Translations under genes and position numbers: made by a program | Notes under the pieces: generated by a model | Seen by the model: only the letters and a program-made list of their open reading frames with translations | What the model was told of the DNA's origin: nothing | Database searches by the model: none | NCBI GenBank assembly: GCA_051294375.1 | Contig: CM119266.1 | Span: forward strand, 18,470,087 to 18,534,086 | Length of the DNA: 64,000 nt | Reading direction: 5' to 3' | Origin: Paraspadella gotoi | Lineage: Eukaryota; Chaetognatha | Shown here: positions 21,701 to 29,200 of the stretch, piece after piece | Position numbering within the stretch: the first letter of the stretch is position 1 | How the letters are laid out: the number at the start of each line of letters is the position of its first letter

Positions 21701-23069
21701 TCATTCCAATCTCCTTCCGACGTCTCAACTCAATCTTCATCGACCTTTACAATCGACGCTCCTCCCCAATTCCCTTCGACTCCTCTCGCCTCTCCAACCA
21801 ATCACCCTTCCACAGCCCTCGCCACATCGAACTCTGCCCAACGCTCTCGACGAAGTCACTTTCCTCCGCTGCCAATTCTGTTGCCACTCCTCCAAGTCTT
21901 CCGTTAACGCCTCCCGTCATCTTAGGACTCACTTCGACACCGGAGGGAGCCTCACCGAAAGGCGGCCGACAATCGTTGCCGTGACTGCGAGAGACGTAGA
22001 GAACTTGAAGCGGTCGAGGACAGACAACTTGGCGGAGATTATGTTGGGTGGCGTCGGTCAGGAGAAAAGTACGAAGAGGGAGGATTATGTAGAAACTGGT
22101 GCTGGAGAAGAGTGTGCTGGAGAAGATAATGTTAAAGAAGTTAGTGTTGGGGAAGGAAATGGAGAGAATAATGATATCATCATCAAATATCGAAGTGCAT
22201 TGTCTGCCGATTCCAATGGGGAGGATTCGCCTCGAAAGGGGCCACCTCGCGAAGAAATGGACCATTTTCGAAATAAGATCTTGGAAAATGTGGAGGACGT
22301 AAACGGCGAAGATCGAACTGATCCAATATCGACAAGTATTTCTCAAATTTCGAATATTTCAACGATGTTAGAGATGGAGACAGATCTCGACGGCAAAGCA
22401 ACATCAGAGACTCTTCCCCTCTCGAGCGAATCTCCTAAAACGAAAACAACATTATCTCCGAAAGAATCGACTCCTTTAACACCTCCAATCGTCAGACCCA
22501 AATCCTTAGATGATCTCCGTCTTATTCTCGACACCCCTGCCCCCTCCGACTTTGATTCGCCCGCCCCGGAACGCGCCGTCAAGGAACTGGTCGTGGACGA
22601 AGCGATGCGGGAGTCGGCGCGGAGGATCCTCGACGAGATCGACAGCCTGAAGGCGCGGACGGCGTCGTCGGCGTCTGACGAAGCCTCGCCCAAGACGACG
22701 AACACCGCCGACGTCGTCTCTCCTTCCCCGAGGCCCTCGTCACCCTTCACTGTCTCCTGCCCTCGATGCGAGATCTCTCTCGAATCTCGAGACATCTTTC
22801 GCCACGCCCTCCAACACTCCGTTTGCCTCGACGAAGAGTTGGACGCCGTCGAAGCCGACCTTTTCTTGGGCAAGCGTCTCGAGGAGAGACTGGGGGCGAT
22901 GAGGAGAAGAGGGAAAAAAGAGGAGGGGGAATTGATGGCGGCGTTGGAGGAGGACGAGGAGGAGGAAAAGACGACCGAGTTGATCGCCTGTCGTTTTTGT
23001 TGTTTAGAAGTGAGCAGGTGTCAGGTGGAAGCCCACGAAGCCAGGCACACGGGAGAGATCGTTTGTTGA
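5748..23069 (+). CDS. Large multi-zinc-finger protein, 24 chained exons, 5' end open
   Basis: Chained exons: 5748-5844, 5913-6093, 6179-6733, 8280-8518, 8791-8944, 9082-9144, 9220-9301, 9644-9850, 9995-10194, 10543-10739, 10850-10994, 11322-11597, 11677-11840, 11907-12023, 12368-12518, 12608-12897, 13025-13218, 13336-13564, 13879-13972, 14045-14210, 14278-14448, 14541-14786, 14857-15082, 20967-23069. All phases match and the sum leaves one open frame of about 2,181 residues ending TGA. Only the donor after 6093 is weak. Fingers are CxxC...H...H types, so nucleic-acid binding in the nucleus is the natural inference. The NLS-like MPKKKKVE at 11679 supports this. Five modules of a repeated unit (6.2-13.6 kb) precede at least four classical fingers (14.1-14.8 kb) and a terminal exon with more. 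I do not recognise an orthologue. Introns carry a MITE, SINEs and a DIRS element. Confidence 0.75.
6796..8165. mobile_element. TA-flanked MITE with long inverted repeats, split by a SINE insertion
   Basis: The ends are inverted copies of GAAGGCTTCATATTATAAAATG and lie directly inside TA dinucleotides (6794-6795 and 8166-8167). The inversion continues inward: gtaccccttttttgtgacc at 7511 is the complement of the arm ending near 8139, and further in aatatcgaggcgaattt matches inverted sequence near 8025-8040. There is no coding ORF. The TA target and short TIRs fit a non-autonomous Tc1/mariner-type element. It sits in the intron between exons 6179-6733 and 8280-8518. A 685-bp SINE pair (6826-7510) interrupts its left arm. 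Confidence 0.7.
6826..7510 (-). repeat. Tandem SINE pair nested in the MITE
   Basis: Two head-to-tail copies begin atggcaacagccgggttgcc (6827 and 7257) and share the block ending gcctccagtcactggcgcg. A (GA)n run and two cgtagcataccc/cgtagcgtaccc units lie between them. The insertion is flanked by GTAC at 6822-6825 and 7511-7514, a target-site duplication. Reverse-complemented, the shared tail (CGCCAGTGAC...GGGCATCACA...GTTGCCAT) is also present in the SINEs at 9357 and 20575, so this is the same SINE superfamily with a different head. Confidence 0.65.
8280..8944 (+). CDS. Zinc-finger gene exons 4-5: module 2
   Basis: Exon 8280-8518 gives the lead-in LRSFLMSKF...LKSLLSPYFSKF, then LECGRC and FWEHVYLMHLK. 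A 272-bp intron follows. Exon 8791-8944 continues VLPFKCSDCGHHELT, MERHCHSMQH and the tail FEARLLQAALESVW. The intron splits the module just after the HLK of the first finger. Splice sites are GTGAAT/ACAG and GTGAGT. Confidence 0.75.
8525..8762 (+). repeat. Dispersed repeat (SINE-like), copy 1
   Basis: Intronic block sharing gactgtgagagagt, the ttatctTataagaTtgatggagc segment and ggataatttttatattggtt with the inverted block at 45121-45335. It may be tRNA-derived, but the head is poorly preserved. Confidence 0.5.
9082..9850 (+). CDS. Zinc-finger gene exons 6-8: Ser/Thr/Pro linker
   Basis: Three exons (9082-9144, 9220-9301, 9644-9850) encode a low-complexity linker, with stretches such as SASPSSLTSNSSLSSGYSS and ending QPVEFNVPTVSDDLR. 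No fingers. Phases link module 2 to module 3. A SINE occupies most of the 342-bp intron before 9644. Confidence 0.65.
9357..9625 (-). repeat. tRNA-derived SINE, inverted relative to the copy at 20575
   Basis: The reverse complement aligns nearly end to end with 20575-20830: A-box region GGTGAAACTCAGCTAG, B box GGGTTCAATCC, then ACACGCCAGTGACATGGGGT and GGGCATCACACATGTC. Lies in a zinc-finger gene intron. Confidence 0.8.
9995..10739 (+). CDS. Zinc-finger gene exons 9-10: module 3
   Basis: Exon 9995-10194 encodes MFVISQLAPRTISF, the helical lead-in MKRRLEQFYQGFITKF and CTKCHRSFDAG. Exon 10543-10739 continues HLWNHVYEFHLRCKPFACSD, LTKHCGVKDH and the tail FKMLRIVFFGREIKP. Here the intron falls between the cysteines and histidines of the first finger, unlike module 2. 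Confidence 0.75.
10255..10540 (+). repeat. tRNA-derived SINE of a second family
   Basis: A-box-like TAGCGCACTGGGCTAATGC and B-box-like GGTTCTAGCCC lie about 40 bp apart, as in a tRNA. A tail with aaccaccggtagcc and ccgaagttccgg follows. It fills most of the intron splitting module 3. Confidence 0.6.
10850..11840 (+). CDS. Zinc-finger gene exons 11-13: linker with basic NLS-like motif
   Basis: Exons 10850-10994, 11322-11597 and 11677-11840 encode a charged, Ser/Thr-rich linker. Exon 13 starts with MPKKKKVELISADASDNEDF, whose PKKKKV resembles the SV40-type nuclear localisation signal. The exon ends in KAKEEEGVEE at a GTGAGG donor. The 66-bp intron after it has no stop and keeps frame, so retention would add 22 residues. 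Confidence 0.65.
11907..12897 (+). CDS. Zinc-finger gene exons 14-16: module 4
   Basis: Lead-in VELADFMSTQTF...VKELKRTVK (11907-12023) and YYLSKFVQQ, then CHCMLC, LLHHIYRYHLKVKPFYCM (12368-12518), DCPKRVTWSANLELHCAENG and the tail DSETRFLRTFFARF (12608-12897). A basic stretch, RRVGKRKGGAKEKAF, follows and leads into module 5. Here the intron sits between the two cysteines of the second finger. Confidence 0.75.
13025..13564 (+). CDS. Zinc-finger gene exons 17-18: module 5
   Basis: Exon 13025-13218 gives the lead-in FRFALDVFFFGACV, VECARCGRKC and YWAHVYEQHLRVRPFACS. Exon 13336-13564 gives GCDFSSASYKEVNVHCFEIG and the tail EELTFLSTLFNK. The final His of the second finger is missing or displaced (HCFEIGTRAG), so that finger may not bind zinc in the usual way. 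Confidence 0.7.
13879..15082 (+). CDS. Zinc-finger gene exons 19-23: classical finger cluster
   Basis: Five exons (13879-13972, 14045-14210, 14278-14448, 14541-14786, 14857-15082). Fingers seen: CDHGCDYKTKDVAVYQQHVR with RRH; YHCDICSYNVNDKIQLSAHQ then KFHH; FGCPHCDFSVRHKRGAFVTH then LTRH; FYCTLCCFSGDGVDDVADHI then RDHH. The spacing is typical of tandem C2H2 arrays. The last exon ends KKKKTPPPTE at GTGAGG with phase 0, matching the acceptor at 20966. Confidence 0.75.
15224..15439 (+). repeat. DIRS left inverted terminal repeat
   Basis: Begins ATTCTCATATCGGTCCGCCT and runs to about gaatacgaagcctcaat. It is the complement of 20247-20485 apart from the outer extension found only on the right. 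Confidence 0.85.
15607..17452 (+). pseudogene. DIRS gag, with a predicted intron and a frameshift
   Basis: The ATG at 15607 opens a Pro/Arg-rich N-terminus leading to LNSFRKDSTNFAASLSGVST. A GTGAGT donor at 16007 and a CTCTCAG acceptor ending 16554 join in phase to DRAPASDRHTVSPL. The frame continues (16555 on) through ALLRDAALIQAASLNLSVGE, stops at 16941, and reopens with MQENGATAHAILTVVDELRG. Near 17190-17210 the homologous frame shifts by one to IQEAQVESALNSTLLRNVAR, ending RRLVRPPRF. The late Ser/Lys/Arg-rich segment resembles the C-terminus of other DIRS gag proteins. Function in an intact element: packaging element RNA. Confidence 0.6.
16203..16288. repeat. DIRS internal complementary region
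   Basis: The first half (16203-16235, gcatttcgtggcgaggcgga and beyond) is the complement of the left end. The second half (about 16235-16288, taattcctttatggaatatt and beyond) is the complement of the extended right end. In DIRS replication models this region lets the two termini be aligned and ligated to form a circle. Confidence 0.85.
17467..19290 (+). pseudogene. DIRS reverse transcriptase / RNase H, frameshifted
   Basis: RT motifs lie in three frames: GFFSMLFLFTKERWRLAPDF and ASVDLRDA (17740-17925), LPIHEDHPKFCRFG (about 17930, shifted), then GRLYQYRVLLFGLSTGPWLF and FTRTTRPL (17970-18060). The catalytic YxDD region reads FFQVDGILIL, so the second Asp is Gly. RNase H starts LEVTTDASSQGWGFL near 18590. 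The DIRS connector follows, with TLEAEGIDALAQRW (about 18995) and LITPFWPTQKWFQSLLF (about 19118). At least four frame changes are needed to read it, so it cannot make an active enzyme. Confidence 0.85.
19295..20270 (+). pseudogene. DIRS tyrosine recombinase, frameshifted
   Basis: The core-binding part FLCEKGLSYSTINLHRSAIS (from about 19460) is in one frame. The catalytic start TWNAVSVSRIL...ALASARRPPEIVSL, with the first Arg (about 19740), is in a second. STRAMAVSDAFARGVELG and RAGDWSGAQTFF (20070-20190) are in a third, and the nucleophile Tyr in LRFYCRDV (about 20195) is in a fourth. The usual HxxR reads GSTR, so the His is lost. A 12-bp direct repeat (cttcgcgtcatc, 20130-20155) duplicates RVIL. 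In an active element this enzyme inserts the circular DNA copy. Confidence 0.85.
20247..20485 (-). repeat. DIRS right inverted terminal repeat
   Basis: Complement of 15224-15439, with an extra outer piece (attaatattccataaaggaa and beyond) missing from the left repeat. The recombinase reading frame ends inside it. Confidence 0.85.
20575..20830 (+). repeat. tRNA-derived SINE
   Basis: The A-box region GTGAAACTCAGCTGGTC and B box GGGTTCAATCCCC lie in tRNA-like spacing, with the B box inside a long ACCGTGAG/CTCACGGT stem. The tail has ACACGCCAGTGACATGGAGT and ends near GTTGCCATAATG. Close relative of the inverted copy at 9357-9625. Confidence 0.8.
20967..23069 (+). CDS. Zinc-finger gene terminal exon
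   Basis: Starts after CCTAAAAAG in phase 0 (VPTPMVALKKAPWREAF) and runs 700 codons to TGA. Fingers: FVCGFCPFDVATPEEMERHL then LFH; FLRCQFCCHSSKSSVNASRH then LRTH; VSCPRCEISLESRDIFRHAL then QH; and IACRFCCLEVSRCQVEAHEA then RH near the end. Between them lie long acidic and Ser/Thr-rich segments and a helical stretch (ESARRILDEIDSLKAR). If the join to 15082 is wrong, the ATG at 20979 could start a separate gene. The phase match and finger style favour one gene. Confidence 0.8.
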   Translation, partial: VPTPMVALKKAPWREAFAEVTDAELQLKVTAILNQMADVAPDGPGARSVSRRKRNSSKNAALLSGSTSPKIATPIAAAPSKDGVVDESPKPFVCGFCPFDVATPEEMERHLLFHASIKSMLEELVRVGSDELCLSDKDAGSLGDVKALPESSLFITNIAKTKAVTDKTLTDTALPSTDEKVPSHEVVLSEASVSIHLHKKVDSNLSSDGDNRTHPPEAKPIAHACEETWAQSANHLSVPSPVLTNHSNLLPTSQLNLHRPLQSTLLPNSLRLLSPLQPITLPQPSPHRTLPNALDEVTFLRCQFCCHSSKSSVNASRHLRTHFDTGGSLTERRPTIVAVTARDVENLKRSRTDNLAEIMLGGVGQEKSTKREDYVETGAGEECAGEDNVKEVSVGEGNGENNDIIIKYRSALSADSNGEDSPRKGPPREEMDHFRNKILENVEDVNGEDRTDPISTSISQISNISTMLEMETDLDGKATSETLPLSSESPKTKTTLSPKESTPLTPPIVRPKSLDDLRLILDTPAPSDFDSPAPERAVKELVVDEAMRESARRILDEIDSLKARTASSASDEASPKTTNTADVVSPSPRPSSPFTVSCPRCEISLESRDIFRHALQHSVCLDEELDAVEADLFLGKRLEERLGAMRRRGKKEEGELMAALEEDEEEEKTTELIACRFCCLEVSRCQVEAHEARHTGEIVC

Positions 23070-23956
23070 CAGAGAAATGGACCGATTTTGAGTTCAATAA
23101 GAATTTATATTGTAAAGTCAAAGGAAAAAGAAATTGGTTATATGATTTTAATTAAGCCTAAATGAACTATTAACTTTCTTCTACACGAATTATCAAATAG
23201 CAAATATTGATTTTATTTTCCATCCTCGTGAACGATTCCTCGTGATGCTCCGTTTACATCCGCCTTATTAAATTTAAGATAATAAGATGTAGAATCGAAG
23301 ATTGAACTTTGTCTTCATATGAGTCCGAAAAATTAATTTATGACAGTAAGTCTATACGAGGGTATTTTCGATTTTCAATCTCGTATTTTTGATCACGTGT
23401 AACACTTTGCGATCAACGACCTTATTACATGCAAGTATTACTAGTCCTGAGAATTAAATTGTAAGCAAATATTTTGTTAAAAATTACTACAAGAATTATA
23501 CGTAGGTTTATATGTTCCTTCATAGATTAATTGTCGAGTCTCAAAAAAAATTTAACAAATTAGTGTATAGAGAAGTCTCGCCATTGTTTTGGTTTTAATT
23601 TATTCTGGAAATAAATCAGCATAAAATGGTGAACGCATTTTTCCGTCTTTTTCCCCTCGTTCCATTTTGTCACTTCCCGATTCCAATGAAATCAAGATTG
23701 TACCGTTTCTCTGTACTGATTAGAGAACAGCATTTGCGGACGTATTACCAAAACATCGTATATTTTGGTATCAGTGTTCGTTCGTTTGTTTTTTGGAACA
23801 AAATACAAGAAATGTTTTTCTTTCACTTTCGGGATCTTATTTTATAAAAGTTATAAATACCGCGACACGTAGGAAAGTTTCTTTTGATAAATATTTCTAT
23901 ATTGACCAATCATTTTGATTTCTAGTTTTAGTTAGTGAAAGAAAAGAATAAAAAAA
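23070..23956. other. Intergenic AT-rich spacer
   Basis: No ORF with recognisable content. It holds the 3' flank of the zinc-finger gene and the upstream region of the next gene, whose ATG follows attagttttagttagtgaaag. Confidence 0.5.
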
Positions 23957-25089
23957 ATGCCGAAAGGAAAAAAGAAGGGAAAGAAGAAAGCGTCGGAAGA
24001 CGAAGAAGACGAGGAGGAGGAAGGGGAAGAAAAGGAGGAAGAAGAAGTGATAGAGGAAGTTCCAGAGGAGGTTTTGGAGGAGCCTCCGCCTGTGGAGGAG
24101 GAAGAGGAGCCGACTGAAGTAGAAGAGGAACTCACGTGAGTTATGGAGATTAGAGATTGTGTAGAATGGAATAGATGGAATGGAATAGAATAGAATAAAT
24201 TAATATTATAATATTAATAAATCGATTGTTTTTGTTTAGTAAATTTCAAAAATAAAAACAATGCAAATTACTTAAATACGTATTAGCCGGTAAACGTTCT
24301 CTTAAACATGTACGTAAATAAATTATAAAATAATAATGAAATGGCACCTACTACTCTTGCCGCCGTTACATCTAAATCTTAATCTCGTACTCTCTCTTAT
24401 CCTCCAGTACCTCCCAACTCTGCGCATGCGTCCACCTCCTCTCGGGTGAGACTTTCGATTTTCTCGATCATCCCGTCAGGCCAAGACCCGATATTCCCAA
24501 GAAGGCGAGTTTAGGAAAGCTAGAGATATCTGGGGTCGTCCCTCTGGATATAACATTGAAAGTCATTTCATTCAAAACTTCAAACAACAAATATTAATTC
24601 GAAGTAACTTTTTTTCCTTAGGAACTTCTAATCGACGAAGACGCTGAACTCTCCTCCGCCCTCCGCGACCGCGTGGAAGAGCTACAAGCCGACCACGCCA
24701 CCTACTTGCGGCACCACCCCGAGTTGCGGCAAATGCTGCAGGACTTTTTGCAGGAGACGTTGACGAGGAAACCGGAGAAGTTTATCCACTTTGGCCGAAC
24801 GTAAGAATGGGAAGGGGAGAAAGAGGCGTAGAGGAGCTGAGGAATTTCTAGTTTATTTAGCTCTCTCTCTCTTCCTCTTTTTATTTTCCACCTTTCTCCT
24901 GTCGTCCCTTTCATCAGTTACTTCTCCAGCTTCCGCCACGTGCGCCCCGCCCGCCCCGTCCAAACGGAGGAGGCGCCCTCTCCGATTTGCGAGTGCGAGG
25001 AACCGGAGGCGGAGGACGAGTACGATTATTTTCCGGTTGTCAAGAAGCCGACGAACGACTTGTACGTCTTAACAACCTACACAACATGA
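23957..25089 (+). CDS. RIIa-fold (dimerisation/docking) protein, ciliary type
   Basis: Four exons with matching phases: 23957-24135, 24418-24504, 24622-24800 and 24918-25089 (TGA), about 205 residues. The N-terminus is basic then very acidic (MPKGKKKGKKKASED, then Glu runs). The middle has FDFLDHPVRPRPDIPKK. Exon 3 has the RIIa-like helices: ELQADHATYLRHHPELRQML, then DFLQETLTRKPEKFIHFGRT leading to YFSSF. This resembles RIIAD1 and CATIP, proteins of cilia and sperm that use an RIIa-like fold to dimerise or bind AKAP-type helices. The second intron appears to begin with GC (AAG|GCGAGT). The specific orthologue is uncertain. Confidence 0.75.
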
Positions 25090-25762
25090 TTTGAAGGACC
25101 TGGGAAAAAATCCAGTATCCATTATGCAGTCGAGGAAAGAAGACTTTGATTCCAACTCGCCAGATCTTTTGTTTTCAATGACTTTGCTCTGGAATTGAAA
25201 ATTCGATACGAGAGAAGGACTGAGTTGTCCACTTGTTTTAAAGGACTTTAAGTTTTATACAGTAACATGAAACGCAATGTGATACATTTACATCCACCCG
25301 GGAATAAATATCTAGTCTTTTATAATCTTTGTTTAAATAATCCCCTTGATTGTCATTTAATTACAGCTTTCTTTCAAACAGTTGGTGAATGCTCGGGCGA
25401 CTTTTAACTTTTCGTTTTCGAATATAAATTTTTCTCAAGACCAGTAACTTAAAGAAAAATTCAGTATCACAAAATGATCTATATAGAACCCTGACTTTCC
25501 TATCTCTTGGTCTCTTTAACCTCTTCGGTCAACATCTCACTTAACTCCCGACTGCGCGCGGACTCCGTACAAACAGAATGCTGCGTTCCGCGACGGAGCC
25601 GCGCTGTGGCTGCTGCCTTTGCATCCGCATCAGCAGCAGCTGAGCGAGAACTGTGGAATATCTTTCTTCTGTCCCGTCGGTTTTGATTTCATGGTTTAAA
25701 AAAAAAGTTTTAAGATCTAAATAAAAAAGCGGATCGTTTAGGTGAGTTTGTATGTTAGTTTT

Positions 25763-25830
<68 letters not shown>

Positions 25831-26291
25831 AGTCAGGCTCGTCAGATTTTCTCCTTTGTTGGAGGGAAAATCCTGTGGATCCATCTTGACTCTGTGGCCA
25901 GAATTCGGTCGAGCCGGTCGAGCCGATCGCGCTGTTTACTCGTTTTGAACGAGACGAGATTTGTCGCTTTTTCCGTGTTTCGCGGTACCCGACTCTACCG
26001 CCAATGTATATTACTATATAAACTGTTAATCGTGATTTAGGATTTAAAAATCCTTGGGACGCCATTTTTGAAAACCGTTGTTCATTTTGAGATAATACGG
26101 GCAAAATGATTTAATACGAATATTATTAATAGTAATAATAATGATTAATTATTAATAATTATTAAGGCAAAAATTTCTTATTCATATTTTTCAAATTTTA
26201 AATCCAGAACCTCAACGCGTTGATTCGCTCGGTGCATCAACTCGCCCACCCCTCCCCCCAGATTTATACTCCTCTTCCTTGACCCGTTACC
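25090..26291. other. Spacer and probable 5' UTR intron of the SEPHS1-like gene
   Basis: A GC-richer block (25550-25640) precedes a GTGAGT donor at 25741. An acceptor (CCCCCCAG) at 26260 lies 31 bp before the ATG, suggesting a non-coding first exon. The intervening intron carries a (CT)n tract at 25767-25828. Confidence 0.4.
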
Positions 26292-29200
26292 ATGGCGACG
26301 ACGACGGCCCCCGTGATGCAGATGCGCCGCCCCTTCGACCCCGTCGCTCACGACCTCGACGAGAGTTTCCGGTTGACCAAGTTTGTCGACATCCGGGGAA
26401 AGTGCAAGGTGCCGCAGGACGTGGTGCTCAAGCTTCTAGAGGGATTAAAGGACGAAGACCCACAGACAGAGCAGAGCCACTTCCTCTACGCCCACATGCC
26501 GCAGCCCCAGAACCAGATCAACCTCGGGATGGGCTGCAGCGTTTCGCCCACACGGCACGGCGGGCTCAGCCTGGTGCAGGTCACTCGTGGGAGAAGGATA
26601 TTATGATTTATAAAGAAAAAAGGATAAAGAAATATAATAATTAAATTATACAGTTACGAAACGGTTCATAAAAATATTAAACGACTTCATTAATTGAAAA
26701 CTCGCCGGGTCCTGCTCTGTTATTTATTACCTTATTTATTACCCACAATAGCCTGTACACTTTACAGTGTACAGTGTACAAGGATAGTTTATTTGTTTAA
26801 TCTCCCCGTCTCACAATTCTTTCTCTTTCTTTTCCCCCAGACGACGGACTTCTTCTACCCCCTCGTCGACGACCCTTACATGGCGGGGAAGATCGCGGCG
26901 GCGAACGTTTTGAGCGACCTCTACGCGATGGGGGTCATGGAGTGCGACAACATGCTCATGTTGCTTGGTACTAGATTCAATCAATCAATCGATCGATCGA
27001 TCGATCGATCGATCCATCCCAACGCGATCTTTCTCCCTCCTAGGCGTCTCATCCCGAATGTCTGACAAAGAGCGAGAGGTTGTGCTGCCGCTGATGATGC
27101 GCGGCTTCAAGGATTGCGCCGAGGAAGCCCGGACGGGCGTTCAGGTGGAGTGGACGAGGCGTTAAAAAAATGAAAACCTTCGCTGTCACTTCAATATTTG
27201 TTAAGATTAATATTGTAATCAATTATTATTAATATTATTAATATTGATATTAATAAAAAAATGTAAACCAGGGAGGCCAGACGGTGATCAACCCATGGCT
27301 GACGGTCGGCGGCGTCGCCACTTCCGTCTGCCAGAACAACGAGTTTATTCCGCCCGACAACGCCGTCGTCGGAGACGTCCTCGTTCTCACCAAACCATTG
27401 GGGACGCAGGTGAGGAAGAAAGTGTTTGGGACTCCCATGAGAACATGAGGTGGTTTGAATTAGAGGCAGTTGCCGCTTTTAAGATCTAACGATCTTTTAA
27501 AGCATTATGCCAATACTGTTGTTTAAACATCGCGTCGACTAGCGGTAAAACTAAAACGAATATCTTCTATTCTCACCGCCAGGTGGCCGTGAACGCCCAC
27601 GCTTGGCTCGACCAAAAGGACCGGTGGAACCGAATCAAACTGGTCGTGTCCGAGGACGACGTCCGCAAAGGATATCAACGAGCGATGCACTCTATGGCCA
27701 GACTCAACTGCATGGCGGCCAAGATGATGCACAAGTACAACGCGCACGGCGCCACGGACGTCAGCGGGTAGGGATGAGGGGAAAGAGTGCGATGGGATGG
27801 AAGAACGGGAGGAGATATGAAATGATACCGAGTTACGCTATTTTGATCTCACTTTTAAAATTACGTCTTCTTCATCATTAAGTTACGGTCTCCTTGGCCA
27901 CGCTCAAAACCTATCGCGAATTCAAAAGAACGAAGTGTCCTTCGTTATTCATAATCTCCCCATCATCGCCAAGATGGCCGCCATCTCCAAAGCCTGCGGC
28001 AACATGTTCGGGTTGTTACAGGTGAGGATTCAATCGCCTATTTTATTAAGGATTTACTCGGTAGTCATGGCAACAATTTTGTCGCTGTTAATTAAATCGT
28101 TGTACAAATTGTATTGATTTTGTTTTGATTTTTCATTTCGAAATTTTTGTTTTATAATAATCTTCCTCCTTCCGCGTCTTTGACTACATTTTGTTCATGT
28201 TTTAATTCGTTTATATTTTCTCCCTCCTTCTTCGTATTTGTTTTCGTCTCGACATCTTATAATCCCAAACGTCATCCTTCAGCAACAGCAGAGATTTTCG
28301 TTGGCATTGGCGTTGACATTCTGAACCGTCCCTCCTCGTCTCTTGGCGTTGATGTTCTTTTGGTTTTCTCCTTTGACTCCTTCATCCTTGGCGCTGCTCC
28401 GTCTGGCGTTCACCACTTTCGCCGTCCGTTTGCTGACGCTGAAACTGTCGTCGTGGAAGTAAGAAAGGGAGAGATAGAAGAAGGCTCGGATCACACTTCG
28501 AATTCTTCCTCGACTAAACAACCTGGTGATACCGAAACAGTCTTTCCAAAATCTTCTTTTCCTTGTCACCGCCTTCTGCGGTTGTTCGCCACTGCCGCTC
28601 CGTCCTCCGCCGCTGCCGCCGCCGGCGATGCTAGAATCTTTGGTGGCGTCGCCGGTCGTTTCTCCAGCTTCGACAAAGCCGGGCGCGTTAGTTATGTCGC
28701 CGTTGACGCCGCTCTTTTTTGCGGCGTTGTTCGACCCCAATTTGGTATCGACTTCCGTATTTGGCGTTCTGTAAAGAAACGCTTGACGTTTCAGTTTGTT
28801 TAAAATTAGATATATTTGGTAATAAAATGAGCCTTGAATTAAGTGGCTTAATGATGATACTGTGTACAATTATTCTTCAGTTATCCTAATCCTCAACAAA
28901 ATACAATTATCCTAATGTTTAACAATTACGCTGCACTTATCCTAATCCGCGTTCCTCAAATCACATCTCACAAACTTGTTCTCGTCTTTCTGCCCTTGTC
29001 TTTCTATCTCATCCTCGCCGGAATCGGCGTTATCGACTCCCTCGTTTGTGACTTCGGCGTTGTTGTTGACGTCATCTTCGTCTTTGATATCCGCGACATT
29101 TTCGTGATCAATGACAGGGCTGTGAGTTGCGGCGTCATCCGTCTCGTCGACGTCGGTCGCGTTTGAATTATTCGACGCCTCGATTTCATTACTGCCGTCG

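Noticed and set aside
28147-28803. Plus-strand ORF of 218 codons inside the SEPHS1-like intron
   Set aside because: Lies opposite the more convincing acidic antisense ORF and shows no domain; treated as its shadow.
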